A stretch of 64,000 nt of DNA from Epiperipatus broadwayi (GCA_028023455.1 JAQFVV010012994.1:124001-188000), one strand, 5' to 3'; positions 47,901-60,737 are shown, counted from the first letter of the stretch. A program made the numbers and translations. The notes: generated by a model not told the origin, from the letters alone.

Positions 47901-48614
47901 TAATAGTAATGTATTTATGTAAAATGGATAGTGTCAAAGTTGTGAGTGCAAAACAGTTTGATACTTTAAATCAATTTCATATATTAGGATCAGTAATAGC
48001 TATAGTGATTACAAAACTTAAAAATTAATATCAACTGCAATATTTTAATTTTCTTGTTTACTAGATTAAAAGAACAAGAACATCTCAAAAACTTATCAAA
48101 TTCCAACCACTGAATCTACTATCGATACCAATCTGACTACCCCTGCTCTATTTCCTTTGAGATACTATATAGTAATGTCAATTACGTAACACTATGCAGA
48201 ACTCCTGCATATTAGCCATATACAATCAAGTGGGATTATTCAAAACAAAATACATATACATTCTAAGTCCTGATATTTCATTCAAACAACAAATATCAAT
48301 AGCCTATCATTATAAACAATTCTTTAATTTCAAAACATTTACTTAAATGCAATAAAAATTCCTTCTTAATTATAAAAATTATATATAAATTTTAATCCAA
48401 TTAATCCATATAATAAGAATGACCATATCACACAAGATATATATTTATGTCCTCAATCACAGAAAATATTCTATACTTCATTATTTAACTGTTTCCAATT
48501 TCACAATCTATTCTAATCTACTGATGATAAAATCTTACACTGCTAGCATCAATGATGTATGTAATTCCTGTGGTAATTTTTTTATATCTAAAAACTTCCA
48601 AATGCATGTGTTAG

Positions 48615-49678
48615 ATTATCATAATCATCATCATCATTATCAACCATTATCAATCCACTGCAGGATGAAGGTCTCTCCAAGTTTAATCCATCTTCTTCGA
48701 TCTTTAGCTTCTCTTCTCCACATCACCCCTGCACACTTTCTTATTTCATCCATCCATCTCACATGTGGTCTCTTTCTGGGTCTTTTACAATCTCTTGGAA
48801 TCCAGTTTAAAATTTCAATTGTCCATCTATTATCATCTCTTCTAGCAATATGTCCAGCCCAACTCCACTTCAATCTTTTAATTTTTTCAATGATGTCAGT
48901 AACACCTGTTTGTTCTCTTACCCATACATTGCGTTTTCGATCTCTTCTTGTTACTCCCAACATACATCTCTCCATACTTCTTTGAGTGGTCTGAAGTCTC
49001 TGTATTGCTCTTCTATTGAGTGTCCAAGTCTCAGATCCATAAGTAAGAACTGGTAAAACACATTTGTTAAAAACCTTCCTTTTCAAACACATAGGCATAT
49101 TTCCTTTTAGTATCAAGTTATTTCTACCAAAAGCACTCCAACCAATTTTAATTCTATGATTAATTTCCTCCATTATGTTTCCATCTGTATTAATAATCTG
49201 ACCAAGATATTTGTAACTGTTAACTTCTTCTAATTCATCATAATCAATCTTTATTTTCATATTTTGAGCAAACCGATTAAACATTACTTTAGTCTTTTTA
49301 ACATTTATCTTTAGTCCTACTTTCCTACTTTCATCTGATAACTCCTGCAACATTTCCTGCAGCTCTGAAGCATTATTTGCAAAAACAGCAGAAAGAAGTT
49401 TGCTATTAACTGAAAGGAGACCCTTTGATTCCTCTTGGAGGCCTTAAAGGAACCGAGCAGGGCAAATTCCTAATGTCCACTCCATACGTTCTTGTCGTTG
49501 CAGCTGTTATTACTATGTGTTTATTCATATAGTATACGAACATGGATGGGCTGCTCACCAACACGCATTAGCCAGCGTGGTGAGTTTTTTGGCTTTTTAC
49601 CTCTGAGTTTAAGATCGAGAAACACCATGGTCTTTCTTCTCAGTGCCTGATAAGGCAGAATGAATGAATTATCATAAT
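48615..49678 (-). mobile_element. RTE-like retrotransposon, short copy with inverted 5' segment and clean duplications
   Basis: The element 48626-49667 is flanked by the perfect 11-base duplication ATTATCATAAT (48615-48625 and 49668-49678). The part 48626-49387 is the 3' end of the family in minus orientation, with an uninterrupted ORF for the final 237 codons (48640-49353), including KVMFNRFAQNM where the long copy at 1139 has a stop. From about 49388 to 49667 the 5' leader follows in plus orientation, starting at the very 5' terminus (gcagaaagaag) and running to ggcagaatgaat. The middle of the element is deleted. Confidence 0.88.
48640..49353 (-). pseudogene. C-terminal fragment of RTE-like ORF
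   Basis: An open frame of 237 codons equal to the end of the element's single protein: from MLQELSDESRKVGLKINVKK through YLGQIINTDGNIMEEINHRI and LPVLTYGSETWTLNRRAIQR to the basic end RPRKRPHVRWMDEIRKCAG and LQWIDNG. It retains the W and R residues that are changed in the long copy (GSETC, LNGR). It lacks the endonuclease and the catalytic reverse transcriptase motifs, so it cannot act alone. Confidence 0.85.
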
Positions 49679-52600
49679 AGCCTGACATAAATAAATAATA
49701 GATTAATTCAGAAACACTTCATAAAAAAGAACATGCAAATAACTTTGATCATTAAGTCTAGCATTGTCCATATATATCTTATTCAAAATCTTTCCAATTA
49801 ACTCAGCAGATTTGAATGATTTAAGCTGTCAACACCTACATATTAATATTGTTTAGTAGTATTTCGGTATTTTTCCTAAGAATCCGAAAATTAAATCGAT
49901 CATTTCATTTTCAATGATTTACACCTTTTAACTATTACAATTTATTGTATACAAATAAATTTACATTTACTAAATCCAACATATCATAATTAATTACGAT
50001 TAAGAACTAAGTAGAATCTTTTTCTTTACAGTCACTTCTTTGAAATTTTATTCGGTGATAATTAATAAAGGTATAAAACCATTCATATGATTCTACAAAT
50101 TGATAATTTATACTATTTAAATTAAATTATGAATGGATCTTTTAAATATTCATGATCATTAGATTTTTTTTATTTTAGTATAAATTAATACCAAAAACAA
50201 TGAAAAAAATAATACCAAAAACAATGAAAAAATAAACAGTTAATAATGAATTATTTATGCATTCATATTTTAAAATAAATTAATGAAAAAACATATACAA
50301 GTAATATTTGTAAATTAATATGCTTAAATGATGTGAAGGGTATGTTTTTATTTAGCATTTTAATCAATTTTATTTTCACCTACAAAAAAAAAAAAGTTTT
50401 CACTTGCTAAGATATGTAGTAAAGTGAAAATCATTGGAACTAAAAAAAAAAAAAATACATGGTTTATTTAGTCGACTTGAACAATGCAAAATAACAGTTT
50501 TAAAAATAGATTTCAGTGAAAAAAATAAGAAGGAATGAGACTAATCAGGAAATTTTTATTATATCATCTAGAATGCTTGTAAATATATATTAAAATGTGC
50601 AATTTAACCCACTGGTAGAGCAATGGATTCAAGGAGATAATGGTTTTGGAACAAAGCTCAATCTTTTATTACTAATGCTCAAATACCACATAATTATATG
50701 TGTAATTCATCATTCAATTATATATTAGAATCAATAATCATTATTTAATTTAATTTTTATTTTAAGTTTCTAGAAATATGCAAATGTTTTAAAGTTGTGA
50801 GGTTTATAATGAAGAGGGGGGGAGGAGAGAACTAGCAAATTCACTAATCAGGAAATGTTAAGAAATTAAGACTTCTGGATGTTTGAAAATTATTAAAGTA
50901 CAAATGATCATTTTGATAGCTGATATCACATGATCTCTTAAATCATAATCTTTTTTTTTTACCATAATCTTTATCTTGGAGTACAAGTTTTGGATGCCTA
51001 TATTCTTTTCATCTGCTATTAGATCTAAATATTGTAAATGATAAATTGATGGATAATCCTAGAACCTCATCAGGATAAAATTTCCTATAAATATAAAAAA
51101 TGCATCTAATAATCAAACATCAGAATGCAGACTGTCTCCAGTAAAAAATAAATTGTGATATATGCAAATTCCAAGATAATTTGCTTCATTGTTGTAGCTG
51201 TGATTACCTCTCACAATTTGACTATGATGTCAATAAATGCTGCAAATGTTTTCCGTGGAAAAAAAATTTAAAATATCTGTCAATTTATAATAAACATAAG
51301 AAGCATCCATTACAAATTTATAAAGTATATTATCAGCCTCAATGCTGGTCTAAAACTTTACCTTGATTTTTATGTTTAATACAGTATTTGAACTTAAAAG
51401 TTACACATCCAATATCTTTCCATATATGCTTGCTTCATTTCTAAATTCTTTGATGAATCTAGATAGAACAATAAACCTGTGTATTCCTTACTAAATACGT
51501 TTGCTTTTTTAGCCTTCACATTCTGATCTAAGAAAAACAATTCCTAATCACTAAAAAATTCATAATTAAAAGCCCTGAAAAAATATTAATTTTTGTTAAA
51601 ATACTCAGATATTCAGGGTTCACTCCTTCTGAAACTTGTACTGTCTAAAATCTTTACTGAAGCAAAGTTTAATTTAGTAAAGTCATACAAACTAGGCATT
51701 AAAACATATAAAATACATGAATTCAATTGTGCTATTCTATCATTGATATTATCACACATTATTTCTATGTTAGTACTATTTGCATTAAGTTATATTTCTT
51801 GAATATTCTTGCCTTTCTAAGCTGCAAAAGTGTTCCATGGCTTTTCTTACTGGTTTTCATTTTTCCACGTCAAAGTTATTATATGCCATGTCATTTTCAT
51901 CTACAATTTTGTTTTTATCTTGGTTTTAATTTATAAGAGCACATCCTGCCTTTACATACAATCACTGTTTTTATTTCGATAATTTCCATAATATCACAAT
52001 CTTATTACTCTTCTACAAATTAGGTATATATATATATAATTTTTTTTTCTTCATCTTTCAATAATCAGATATGTTAGCCTTTCGATTTCCATTTTTCCCA
52101 TATTGTACAAACACTTTCTATTTGTACCACCCACTTTTGAGTTTAATTTCTAATTTGATTTTAATTTAACACACTTTAATAATTAACATGGCTATAACAT
52201 TGTTCTCAAATAAATATTAATTTTTATTCTTTACATATTTTTCTATGTTTAATTTGAATACATTAGTAAAAAGAAATGATCTATCTATCCTGTTTATTGT
52301 CTAAGAGAATTTTTTTATTGCAATTTTATTAAATTTATTTTGTTGTTGATATTATGCTAATAGTACACTTTAAATATGGTTTACAATTTATATTTTAGAT
52401 ATAATGTGAATATTAAAACTTGTCACTTAAATAGTAGGATGTGAATAATAGTAAGTCTTGCCAGAAATAATTAATTTAATTATTGTGATTTTTTTCTTGT
52501 TGAAGTATTCTGAGTAAAAAAAAAAAAAAGTTCTTATTATAATTTCATGTTACCACGAATGTGCTTAAGATATTACTGTATTTTCTGCCATATGATTGAT

Positions 52601-54277
52601 TAATTAGTGTTTAATTAAGAGTAACATTTTGATTAGTTTATTACAAATATTATATACATTATTTCTTGGAAGTAAACTAAATGATCACTATAAAAATTGT
52701 GCTCATTTAATTAATTTGGGATTTATGACATAATTGTATAATGGTTCACTTCAAATGCTATTCACTATTCCAATGGTTTGAAACAATTAAATGATTATTC
52801 ATCCAATTATTTTAACAAATGTAAACACAATAAAATAGCCAGATTTTTCTAATTGCAATAAAGCATGACTTATAATGTAAAGAGTAGCTATAGTAAAGTC
52901 TTTGAATAATGTAATTATTGATGATGACAACCATTATGACAAGGCAACAAAAAAAATGCTTATTGGAATTCATTTATTAACATTAGATTTTGATCAAAAT
53001 TTAAATTAATCTATTACACACACACTAAGGGAGTTTTCATCAACTAAAGTATTAAATACTAAATTTATTTCTTTAAAATAAATTCAACAATTTTTGTATC
53101 CTTAAATAACCAATATAATATTTTATGATATTTACTCTCTACAGATATGCTTGACAGCAACATCATTAAGTAACATTTGATTGATTCTTCAAAATTTAGC
53201 TTAAAAGTTGTGCTTCTAAATAACAGAAATAAATTCAAGTATGTTTCCCTAGGTCATGCTGTTAACATAAAAAAAAAAAAACTGTCCAAAATATAAAATA
53301 ACTTTTAAAAAAGATTCAGCATGAAAAATAAAACAAACTTTAGCAGGAATTTAAAATCAATGATTTTAGTCTAACTGCAGAGTTCTGAAAGTTTTTGTTT
53401 TGAACTGAATAGTATGTCATCCAGCTGCATAACATCTAATATAGGATATATAAAAAGAATAGAGCAAAGCTTTATTAATAGTTAACCAGGGGATTTCAAT
53501 TAATTATTAAGATTAATTATCAATATTCTGTCCCTATAATTAAGTGAAATTAGAATAAAGAGAGACAAAATGAGACAGATTTTTATGTAGGGAAGTTGTA
53601 TGTAATTGTCGAAGTAAACATTACTAAACAAAATCAAAAGGTCAATTAAAATAGAATATGAATGCTATTATTAAATGCAATTATATTTTGTATTCTATAT
53701 ATTTTTAAGAAAACAAAACAGTTTATTATTATTATTTTATTTTTCCTCTGTAAATAAATAAGTGGGGAAGGTGTTGCCAAACAGCAGATTATGGTCTGAA
53801 GATAATTTTAATTTTGGATTACACTTTAATTTAATTTCTAAATTAAAATTTGGAACTAAAAAATAAAAGACATCCTCATTTTTGAATTACAGCAGCTACA
53901 GATTGGGTGATATATATAAAACTGGGTCTAGAAAATAATGTTCATTCCATTTTTTGTATTTGTAAGGAGCAGATAGGTATAAAATTAATGTGTTTGCCAG
54001 GAGGATGACCACTGAGCAACCTTGGATCATATTGAGTATTGAAAAGAAAAAACATAATATGCAGAGTAATTGAAATCCAACATTGAGAAAAGTAAATCTA
54101 CAGAAACAAAGATGGAAGTCTATAAAACAGAGACAGCAAAGGAGAGCATTAGTTATGTATGGTAATATACATGTTAAGAAAAATTCAAAAAGAAATATTA
54201 AATAAAATAAGCAGTAAAATAAATGAGATGTCCAAAAAAACAAAAATTAATCAAAGCCGACTTCAAAAGATAGTAAA

Positions 54278-54466
54278 ATGGATAATAAAATAGATGAAAT
54301 GTCCAAAGAGACAAAAAATAATGAAAAGCAACTTCAAAGAGATACTAAAATGGACACTAAAATAAATGAGACATCCAAAAAGATAAAATATAACCAAAGT
54401 CAGCTGAAAGAGGAAATTGATAATTGTCTAGAGAATTATCAAACAGACTGGATGAGAGCTTGGTAG
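54278..54466 (+). pseudogene. Gag-like coiled-coil fragment
   Basis: A 62-codon frame, MDNKIDEMSKETKNNEKQLQ and onward, with repeated (D/N)-x-K-I-(D/N)-E-(M/T)-S-K units and heptad-like spacing. The underlying DNA repeats three times in tandem (at about 54215, 54277 and 54349) and returns near 59650 and 62110 in the other units. It resembles coiled-coil leader regions of retroelement Gag proteins, but no zinc knuckle is seen. Not an intact gene. Confidence 0.4.
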
Positions 54467-56655
54467 TTGAATAGGTGAAGCAAAATAAAAAACAAAGTGA
54501 GAAAAAGTATGAACGGATAGAACATCTCCAAGCTACTATGAAAATAAAATAGAGCAAAAACAAAAAGTATTGATAAAAGTGCAAGAGGAAGTGGTCAGCA
54601 TGGCACAACATTTAGAAATTCTCCAGATAAAAAAGGTGAATCAGAAAAAAGCATAAAACAAAATAATCTTCAAAATACAGATGCTAGAAGCTAATCAGAG
54701 ATGTGATAAGCAGTGCAATTTAGCTACAACTGATCTAGAAAGAGACAGAGCATTCAACCAAAATGTGAAAAAGCAAGAGTAAAAATTTGAGCCTAGTGTA
54801 TATTACTACACACATAGCACTGTGAATCAATTTCTAAAAATTAGAAATTTTCTCAGGTCACATTCATAAAACTCCCTCCTATAGAGAATCTCATCAGTTT
54901 AGAAAAATATTTTAGTATCAACCCTATGATGTAAGAAACTCAACTTGCTATAGCTTGTAGTCATTTATAGAGCGAATTCCAAGCTTAGTATTTTTAGTAA
55001 GCGTGATAGTTTTTGTGAATTTAAACAATCAATATTAATTTGTTATTGAAGCAAAGACTATCAAGAAGTCATTAAATACCAAATATCTCCAGAGAAATGT
55101 AGACCTGTTAGGTCATATACTATTTCTTAAGAGGACCTTAGTAGCTAAATCACTATCAGAAATTTAAATAATTTGAATAGCGAAACATACCTTCTCTAGT
55201 CATATAGAGCAGATGTTAATTGGTACTAATCAGAGATCAACTGCGCAAGTTGCCAACCTGCTCAATGTTTTCAATAGCAACAAGCCTACACATGAGAAGA
55301 GACAAGGTTCAAATACCAAAATGTTCATTATAAAACAAATGACCCTCACATACATTTAAAAGAAATTGAAAAAAAAAAGGAGTACTTCCACCATGGTATA
55401 ATAAAAGAACAAGAAGATCAAAAGTAATCCAGAAAAAAACAGCGTTATCTACTGGAATGGGAATAGGTTAAATATAATAAATAACGATCATCAAAATAAA
55501 GATAGTGACCATTTACTATCACCCTGTATAAGATTCAAATCTAAAAGTGACCTATCAAGAAAGGACTGGGTATCAGATGAAGAGGATGGTGGTAAAGCAA
55601 AAGGATCAGTTGAGAATGGATGGATATAAAATAATTACGATGACATTAGTTTCTCTAATGTTGAGTGATAATATGTATATTTAACCCATTTGTCTATTAA
55701 AGGTTTATTGGATTATGTGTACTAGCTAGTCATGTTGCTCTCATCTTCAGATTCTTGAAATATAATAGAACTCTAAAAAAAAAAAAGAAGAAAAAGGGGA
55801 GGGGTATGACTTACTCTTTTGTGAATATAGGACCAGTAGAAAATTTCTGAACTCACTGAAACATACTAGGGGTAAAAAAAAAAATTCCTAGCTTTGAGAA
55901 AAAAAAAATTTGATATAGTCAGTTGAGATTTTCTGATGTAATTGTTCATTATCCAAATCAGAGTCCCTGATTGGCAACTATATGGAGGACTTGACTAGCA
56001 TTATATTGCAAATTCATGGTCTTAATAATATGAACAAATTATGGTAGTGTTCACATTAGCATGAATGACTGGTAGTTGTTGAGATTATCACATATCCACT
56101 ACGTTTTTCTTCAATAATAAGGTATACTTGACTATGAATATGTAAAAAGAGAAAAAAACCCATCTTATAAGACCAAGAGAAATTGGCTAATATAACTAAA
56201 GTTGCAGTTAGAAACAAAATCAATCAACTTAAGTGATAAAGTTTTAAAGGTGTGTTGAGTAGTGTGTCCAATCTATTTTGTTCTTCACTGAGAGGGGTAT
56301 TGTGTCATTCAATTGCACAACACCTAATAGGACATATAAAGGAGATAGAACAAAGCTTTATTAATAATTAAACAGGGGATTTCAATGAATTATTAAGATT
56401 TATTATTGATATTTTGTCCCTAGAATCAACTGAAATAAATAAAGAAAATAAAATAGATTTTTATGTAACAAATTGTATGTAAATGACAAAGTAAATTTCA
56501 TTAAACAAAATCAAAGACTCAATTAAAATTTCATTTCATTGTAGAGTATATGTGCTAGGTTAAACACAATTATATTTTGTATTCTATGTATTTTTAAAAT
56601 CCAAAATCTTAAAAATAAGAAATGCATACAATAATATTTTCTGTAATGTAATTTT

Positions 56656-57023
56656 CACCACCCTATTCTCATGCAAGGTAAGGACTGGTTTCTATCCACT
56701 TTTAAACCTTGACGAAGGAGATGTAATCATAATATATTTTCATTAAGTGATTTGTGTCAAAGTTGAGAGGGCAGGGTATTTGCGACTTATCAATTAAACT
56801 GTAGTAATTTGCTATCTATATGTACACTCAACAATGATAAAGATGTGTAGTATGAGATTGTGATCTGGGCCAACTAATATGCTGGTTTAGCACAAAATGT
56901 ACATCTTGGGAATCATAGATCTTTTTCACATATCTTTGGGCATATATTTATGATCACAGCTCTCCACAAGATTTAACAAGTGGATAGAAACCAGACCTTA
57001 CTTTTCTTGAGAGTGGTGCAGTG
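56656..57023. mobile_element. Terminal-inverted-repeat element inserted in the retroelement cluster
   Basis: The left end caccaccctattctca followed by ggactggtttctatccactt is matched in inverted form by aagtggatagaaaccagacc and agagtggtgcagtg at the right. It splits a block that is continuous in the paralogous unit at 53640-53780, which shows it is an insertion. A related fragment is at 17987-18045. The interior is short and non-coding; the superfamily is unknown. Confidence 0.55.
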
Positions 57024-58989
57024 AAATTTAAACTATAGAAATATTATTCATTATAAAAAATGCACACTTTTTTTTATTTTTTTCCCCCCCATCCTAATCA
57101 AAATTTAAAAGGAAAGGTGTTCCCAAGCAACATTATAAAGTGAGAAATATGTAATAATAATTAAAAGTAGCAGATCATGATCTGAAGAGATAATTTTAAT
57201 TGTGGATTAAATTTAGTTTCTAAATTAAAATTTCATACTAAAATAAAAAGGCATCCTGTTTTTTGAATTACAACCATAACAGATTTGATGATTTATATAA
57301 AATTGAGTCAAGAAAATTTTGTTCATTCCATTTTACATACATGTGAGAGCAGAAAAGTAAAATTAAGATGCATTTTCCAGAAGCTCAAATAAGCAATCTT
57401 GGGCCATATTGAGTATGGAATACGTTAACCTGAATATATAGGATAACTGAGGTCATACATTGAGAAATCTGTTTTCAATTGCTAATACATTGCTAAGAAG
57501 TACTCAGTATATATCTGTAATCATTGACATCTGCCCTATGTTCTGTATGCTAAGGAAATATTGCTTTGATCAGTATAATTATGCCTTTGTCAAATATGTT
57601 GCTGAATAATCTACCAAGAATTAAATAGAAGCTAGATGTTTTCAGGCAATCCTCAAAACATGTTCCTGATCAAAAAAAAAAAAAGAAGAAGAAAGTCACT
57701 GAAACCAAGATCATCCAAGAACTCAGAAAGTATTTCTGTTAAGAAAGACAGAAAAAAAAGAGTAAAAGGTATCTAGAACTGAATTACACAATAGTTAAAT
57801 ACCAGCAAGCTATTTCATTCAATCAATAAGTACTATTTAATAAAGACTTTTTTAAAGGGGGGGGGGGATATTTTTTCTGTATTATGTGATTGATTTTATT
57901 TCTGTAAATGTATATTCATTTTTATTATTATTATTCTTATTTCCTTCCTTTAAACAAGGAGGGATTTACTATTATGTTTAGTAATTAATATTGAACATAT
58001 AAATGTGTATTTGGGAACTGAAATGTTTCTATTATTTGCATGCAATCACAATTTGATCATCAAATCAATTTTATAATTATTCTATACTTTATTATTATTA
58101 TTACTATTTATTTGCTATTGGAAATATTTACCGAGATTATGAAATGGGAGAGTGTCAATTTTAATTGTATCATTTATTATTAAATATTTTTTTTTCTTAA
58201 TAAGTTTCATTTTCCCTTTATTTGTGCTAATTAATCTTGCATATTAAATAACTGTTTAAATAGATTATATATAAGTTATACAAGTGAAGTTTAAGCTGGG
58301 AATTCAAAATTATTTGTTAGTCAGTTAAATGAAGGAAGAACTAATTATTTTGGGAGGCAATTAACCCAGTATCATGTATAGCACTATGATTAATTCATAC
58401 TGTCATTCAATGATAAAATCAATTTGTCAAAATAAACTATTTTTAAGGGGGGTGAGGATGAATTCTCTCTCAAATTTCATAATGATTGATTCTAACTTAG
58501 AGGAGTGAAGATGATCAGAAAACATAATTGTTGTTTCTCTATTAAGTAATACATATTGACAACAATTAATTTTATTGTGAGAAGCTCTATTTGATTACCT
58601 TGGAGATAGTAGAAAAAAAATCCAAGGGAGTTATCCCAGTACCATTACTGTAAGGGATCCGAAAATGTAGTGGTTAATGTATTATCACCATCACATTCAG
58701 TCTAGTCAATTTCATTTAAGTGTTGATGATATTTCCATAAAAGCCATAGGGTTATCTATAGAAATTGGTGGAAATTGATTTATTGCAACTGTTAGTCAGG
58801 CATAAAAATCTAGACTATGGTAAGATACCACAGAATCTGGCAGATATATCTAATAAAATACTCATAAAGGTATATTGTCTGGAAAGATTACCAAAAAAGA
58901 TATAAATTAAAAGGAGGGATTCTTCAATTCTACTTAAATGTCAGTAAAGATCAACTGCTGATTGTGGTATTGCTATGCCTGCATAATCA

Positions 58990-59140
58990 GTTAATTACAT
59001 ATATACTGCAAGTGCGGACATTATGGAATTAGGAAAAGTGAAGTAATTGTTGAATAGTTAATTCTACTATACTAGCCAAAAAACATTTGCTAATATATTG
59101 TCCATAATGAATACATGTCAGTTATGCCAAAAGACTAAAT
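58990..59140 (+). pseudogene. Integrase zinc-binding domain remnant (first unit)
   Basis: One frame near 59077-59136 reads KTFANILSIMNTCQLCQKTK, which keeps the C-x2-C and trailing lysine of the HHCC zinc-binding motif that starts retroelement integrases. Stops occur upstream. It aligns at the DNA level with 61560-61675. Confidence 0.4.
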
Positions 59141-59522
59141 TGTTAAAGAAGTCCTATGCAGAATCATTTGAATCCTATAATTGCACGAAAGCAAATGAGA
59201 TTTCACCCCCATTTTGTAAGCTATTTCCCCAATTATGCCTAAAGTTAAAATATAACCAACTAGGAATAGGTTAGGCAGCAGTAATAATAATAGGAGCAAC
59301 AAAAAAAAAAAAAGAATGCGATAAGCAGAAATAACAATAAAATATTATATGTTACGATAATTTATCACAAAAGTAAAGAGTGAATGGAGGAAAGTGAATC
59401 TATAAAAAAAAAGGGACAGAAGCCCAGGAGATACAAATTGAAGTAAGCCAGAGACAGCAAAGGATAGCATTCGTTGTGCTATGGTAAAAAACATGTTAAA
59501 AAAAATTCACGAGATAATAAAA

Positions 59523-60205
59523 AGGACATTCCATACATTATATATAGTCACACTAGGTTGACTTATGGCGTTATTTGCCATTATCATGTGAGCAACTTCT
59601 TTGAATTTTTTTTCTTTGTACATTTTTCTCATGAGATGTTCACAGAGATAAAAGATAACCAAGGTCGGCTGAAAGAGGAAATTGTTTAGGGAACTATCCA
59701 AGAGATTGGATGACAGCCTGGTAAATCTGAATAACAATAATGTGGTGAATAGGTGAAATGAAATAAAAACAAAGTGAGAAAAGTATGAACTGATAGAACA
59801 CCATTTCCAAGCCCAGAAATATTGACAAAAGTGCAAAAGGAAGTGAATAGCTTTGCACAACATTTAGAAAATACTCCAGACAAGAGAGATGAACCACAAA
59901 AAGAGACACAAAATGAAAATGAAATGATTCCAAAATGCAGATGCTAAAGGCTGATCTAGAGACCAGTCGTCCCATTGAAAGTGATTTCAAAAGTATGAAT
60001 TGATGATTAGAAGAGAGAAAACAGATGTGTCTAAGGTGGCAGACCATGTATATATTAATGAACTTATGTTCAATTGAAAAAATACAAAAATATTGGATAG
60101 AAAGAAAAATGTACAAAGTAATAAATTCAAAGAAATTGCTCACATGATAATGGCAGATAACCCCATAAGTCAACCTAATGTGACTATACATAATGTATGG
60201 AAACC
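59523..60205. repeat. Pair of inverted 105-bp sequences within the retroelement cluster
   Basis: 59523-59632 (gacattccatacattatata through tttttctcat) is the inverted copy of 60103-60205 (aaagaaaaatgtacaaagta through cataatgtatgg). They are about 88 percent identical by eye and separated by 470 bases. The left copy interrupts the Gag-like block. Both contain aggttgacttatgg in opposite orientation. Confidence 0.6.
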
Positions 60206-60297
60206 ACTAATCAACATTGCTCTTAGGAAAAAAGTGGAGAAATCAAGAGGAACTTTATAGATAAGTATATGAAATTTCTACTGCCTCTTGCCTCTGT

Positions 60298-60500
60298 CAG
60301 GATAGCTCAGTTGGTTAGAGGGAAATTCAATATTCAAGAATCTAAGGATCCAGATTTGATTCCCATGCTTGTACTGTCACCGATCAGGCCAGCAACACCT
60401 GAAGAAGAGAATAATACCTTTTGAAACATTGTGTATATACAAACCTGTGTACTATTAATAACAGTTGAATATAATTGGAAAATTTAAATAAAGTTAAATT
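60298..60500 (+). mobile_element. tRNA-headed SINE-like sequence
   Basis: 60298-60370 resembles a tRNA gene: A box TAGCTCAGTTGGTTAGAG (60303-60320) and B box-like GATTTGATTCCC (60353-60364) at tRNA-like spacing. The acceptor stem does not close properly, so it is a tRNA-derived retroposon head, not a working tRNA. The body continues with cacctgaagaagagaa and ttttgaaacattgtg, and ends in an AT-rich tail containing aataaag. The body motif resembles a decayed hammerhead core. No target duplication was found. Confidence 0.55.
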
Positions 60501-60508
60501 TTTCTAAA

Positions 60509-60737
60509 GACATTCTATACAATATAATATTAATATTATTTATGTTCTTTATTACTTTTTACAATGCTGTTTTACAACCCACTATTAACAGTTTCGATTG
60601 CCCCAGAAATCTTCTTCGAAACTATCCATAGTGGGTTGCAAAAAAGCAATGTAAAAAGTAATAAAGAACATAGATAATATTAATATTACATGGATTTGGC
60701 AATGCAATAAGTAAGATAAAGTTATGACATTCTATAC
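60509..60737. mobile_element. Foldback retroelement relic with 12-bp target-site duplication
   Basis: The element 60521-60725 is bounded by the 12-base direct repeat GACATTCTATAC (60509-60520 and 60726-60737). Arms of about 75 bp (from about 60525 and up to about 60690) face each other; here the 35-base unpaired extension is on the right. On the minus strand the left arm reads GAAGAAGATT, ctggggc, AATCGAAAC, which looks like a hammerhead core with a damaged first box (stem II GATT/AATC, then GAAAC). The loop phrase resembles that of the 38017 element. Confidence 0.6.

Larger units (their letters stand above)
46960..53402. other. Upstream flank or first intron of the FHIP2-like gene
   Basis: No first exon was identified. 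The stretch holds the hAT-like MITE at 47424 and an RTE copy at 48626. 49680-53402 is AT-rich with no recognised element, apart from a faint tRNA-like phrase at 50607-50660 that is not called. Confidence 0.5.

Noticed and set aside
48525-48531. CTGATGA word
   Set aside because: No GAAA at suitable distance and no stem II; not a hammerhead candidate. The same applies to other isolated CTGATGA words near 44133, 51067 and 54890.
50607-50660. actggtagagcaatggattcaag, tRNA-like
   Set aside because: Only an A-box-like phrase; no convincing B box or acceptor stem.
53896-54611. Minus-strand phenylalanine- and cysteine-rich frames that look like membrane proteins
   Set aside because: They are the complement of the lysine/glutamate-rich Gag-like repeats, which by composition give hydrophobic antisense translations.
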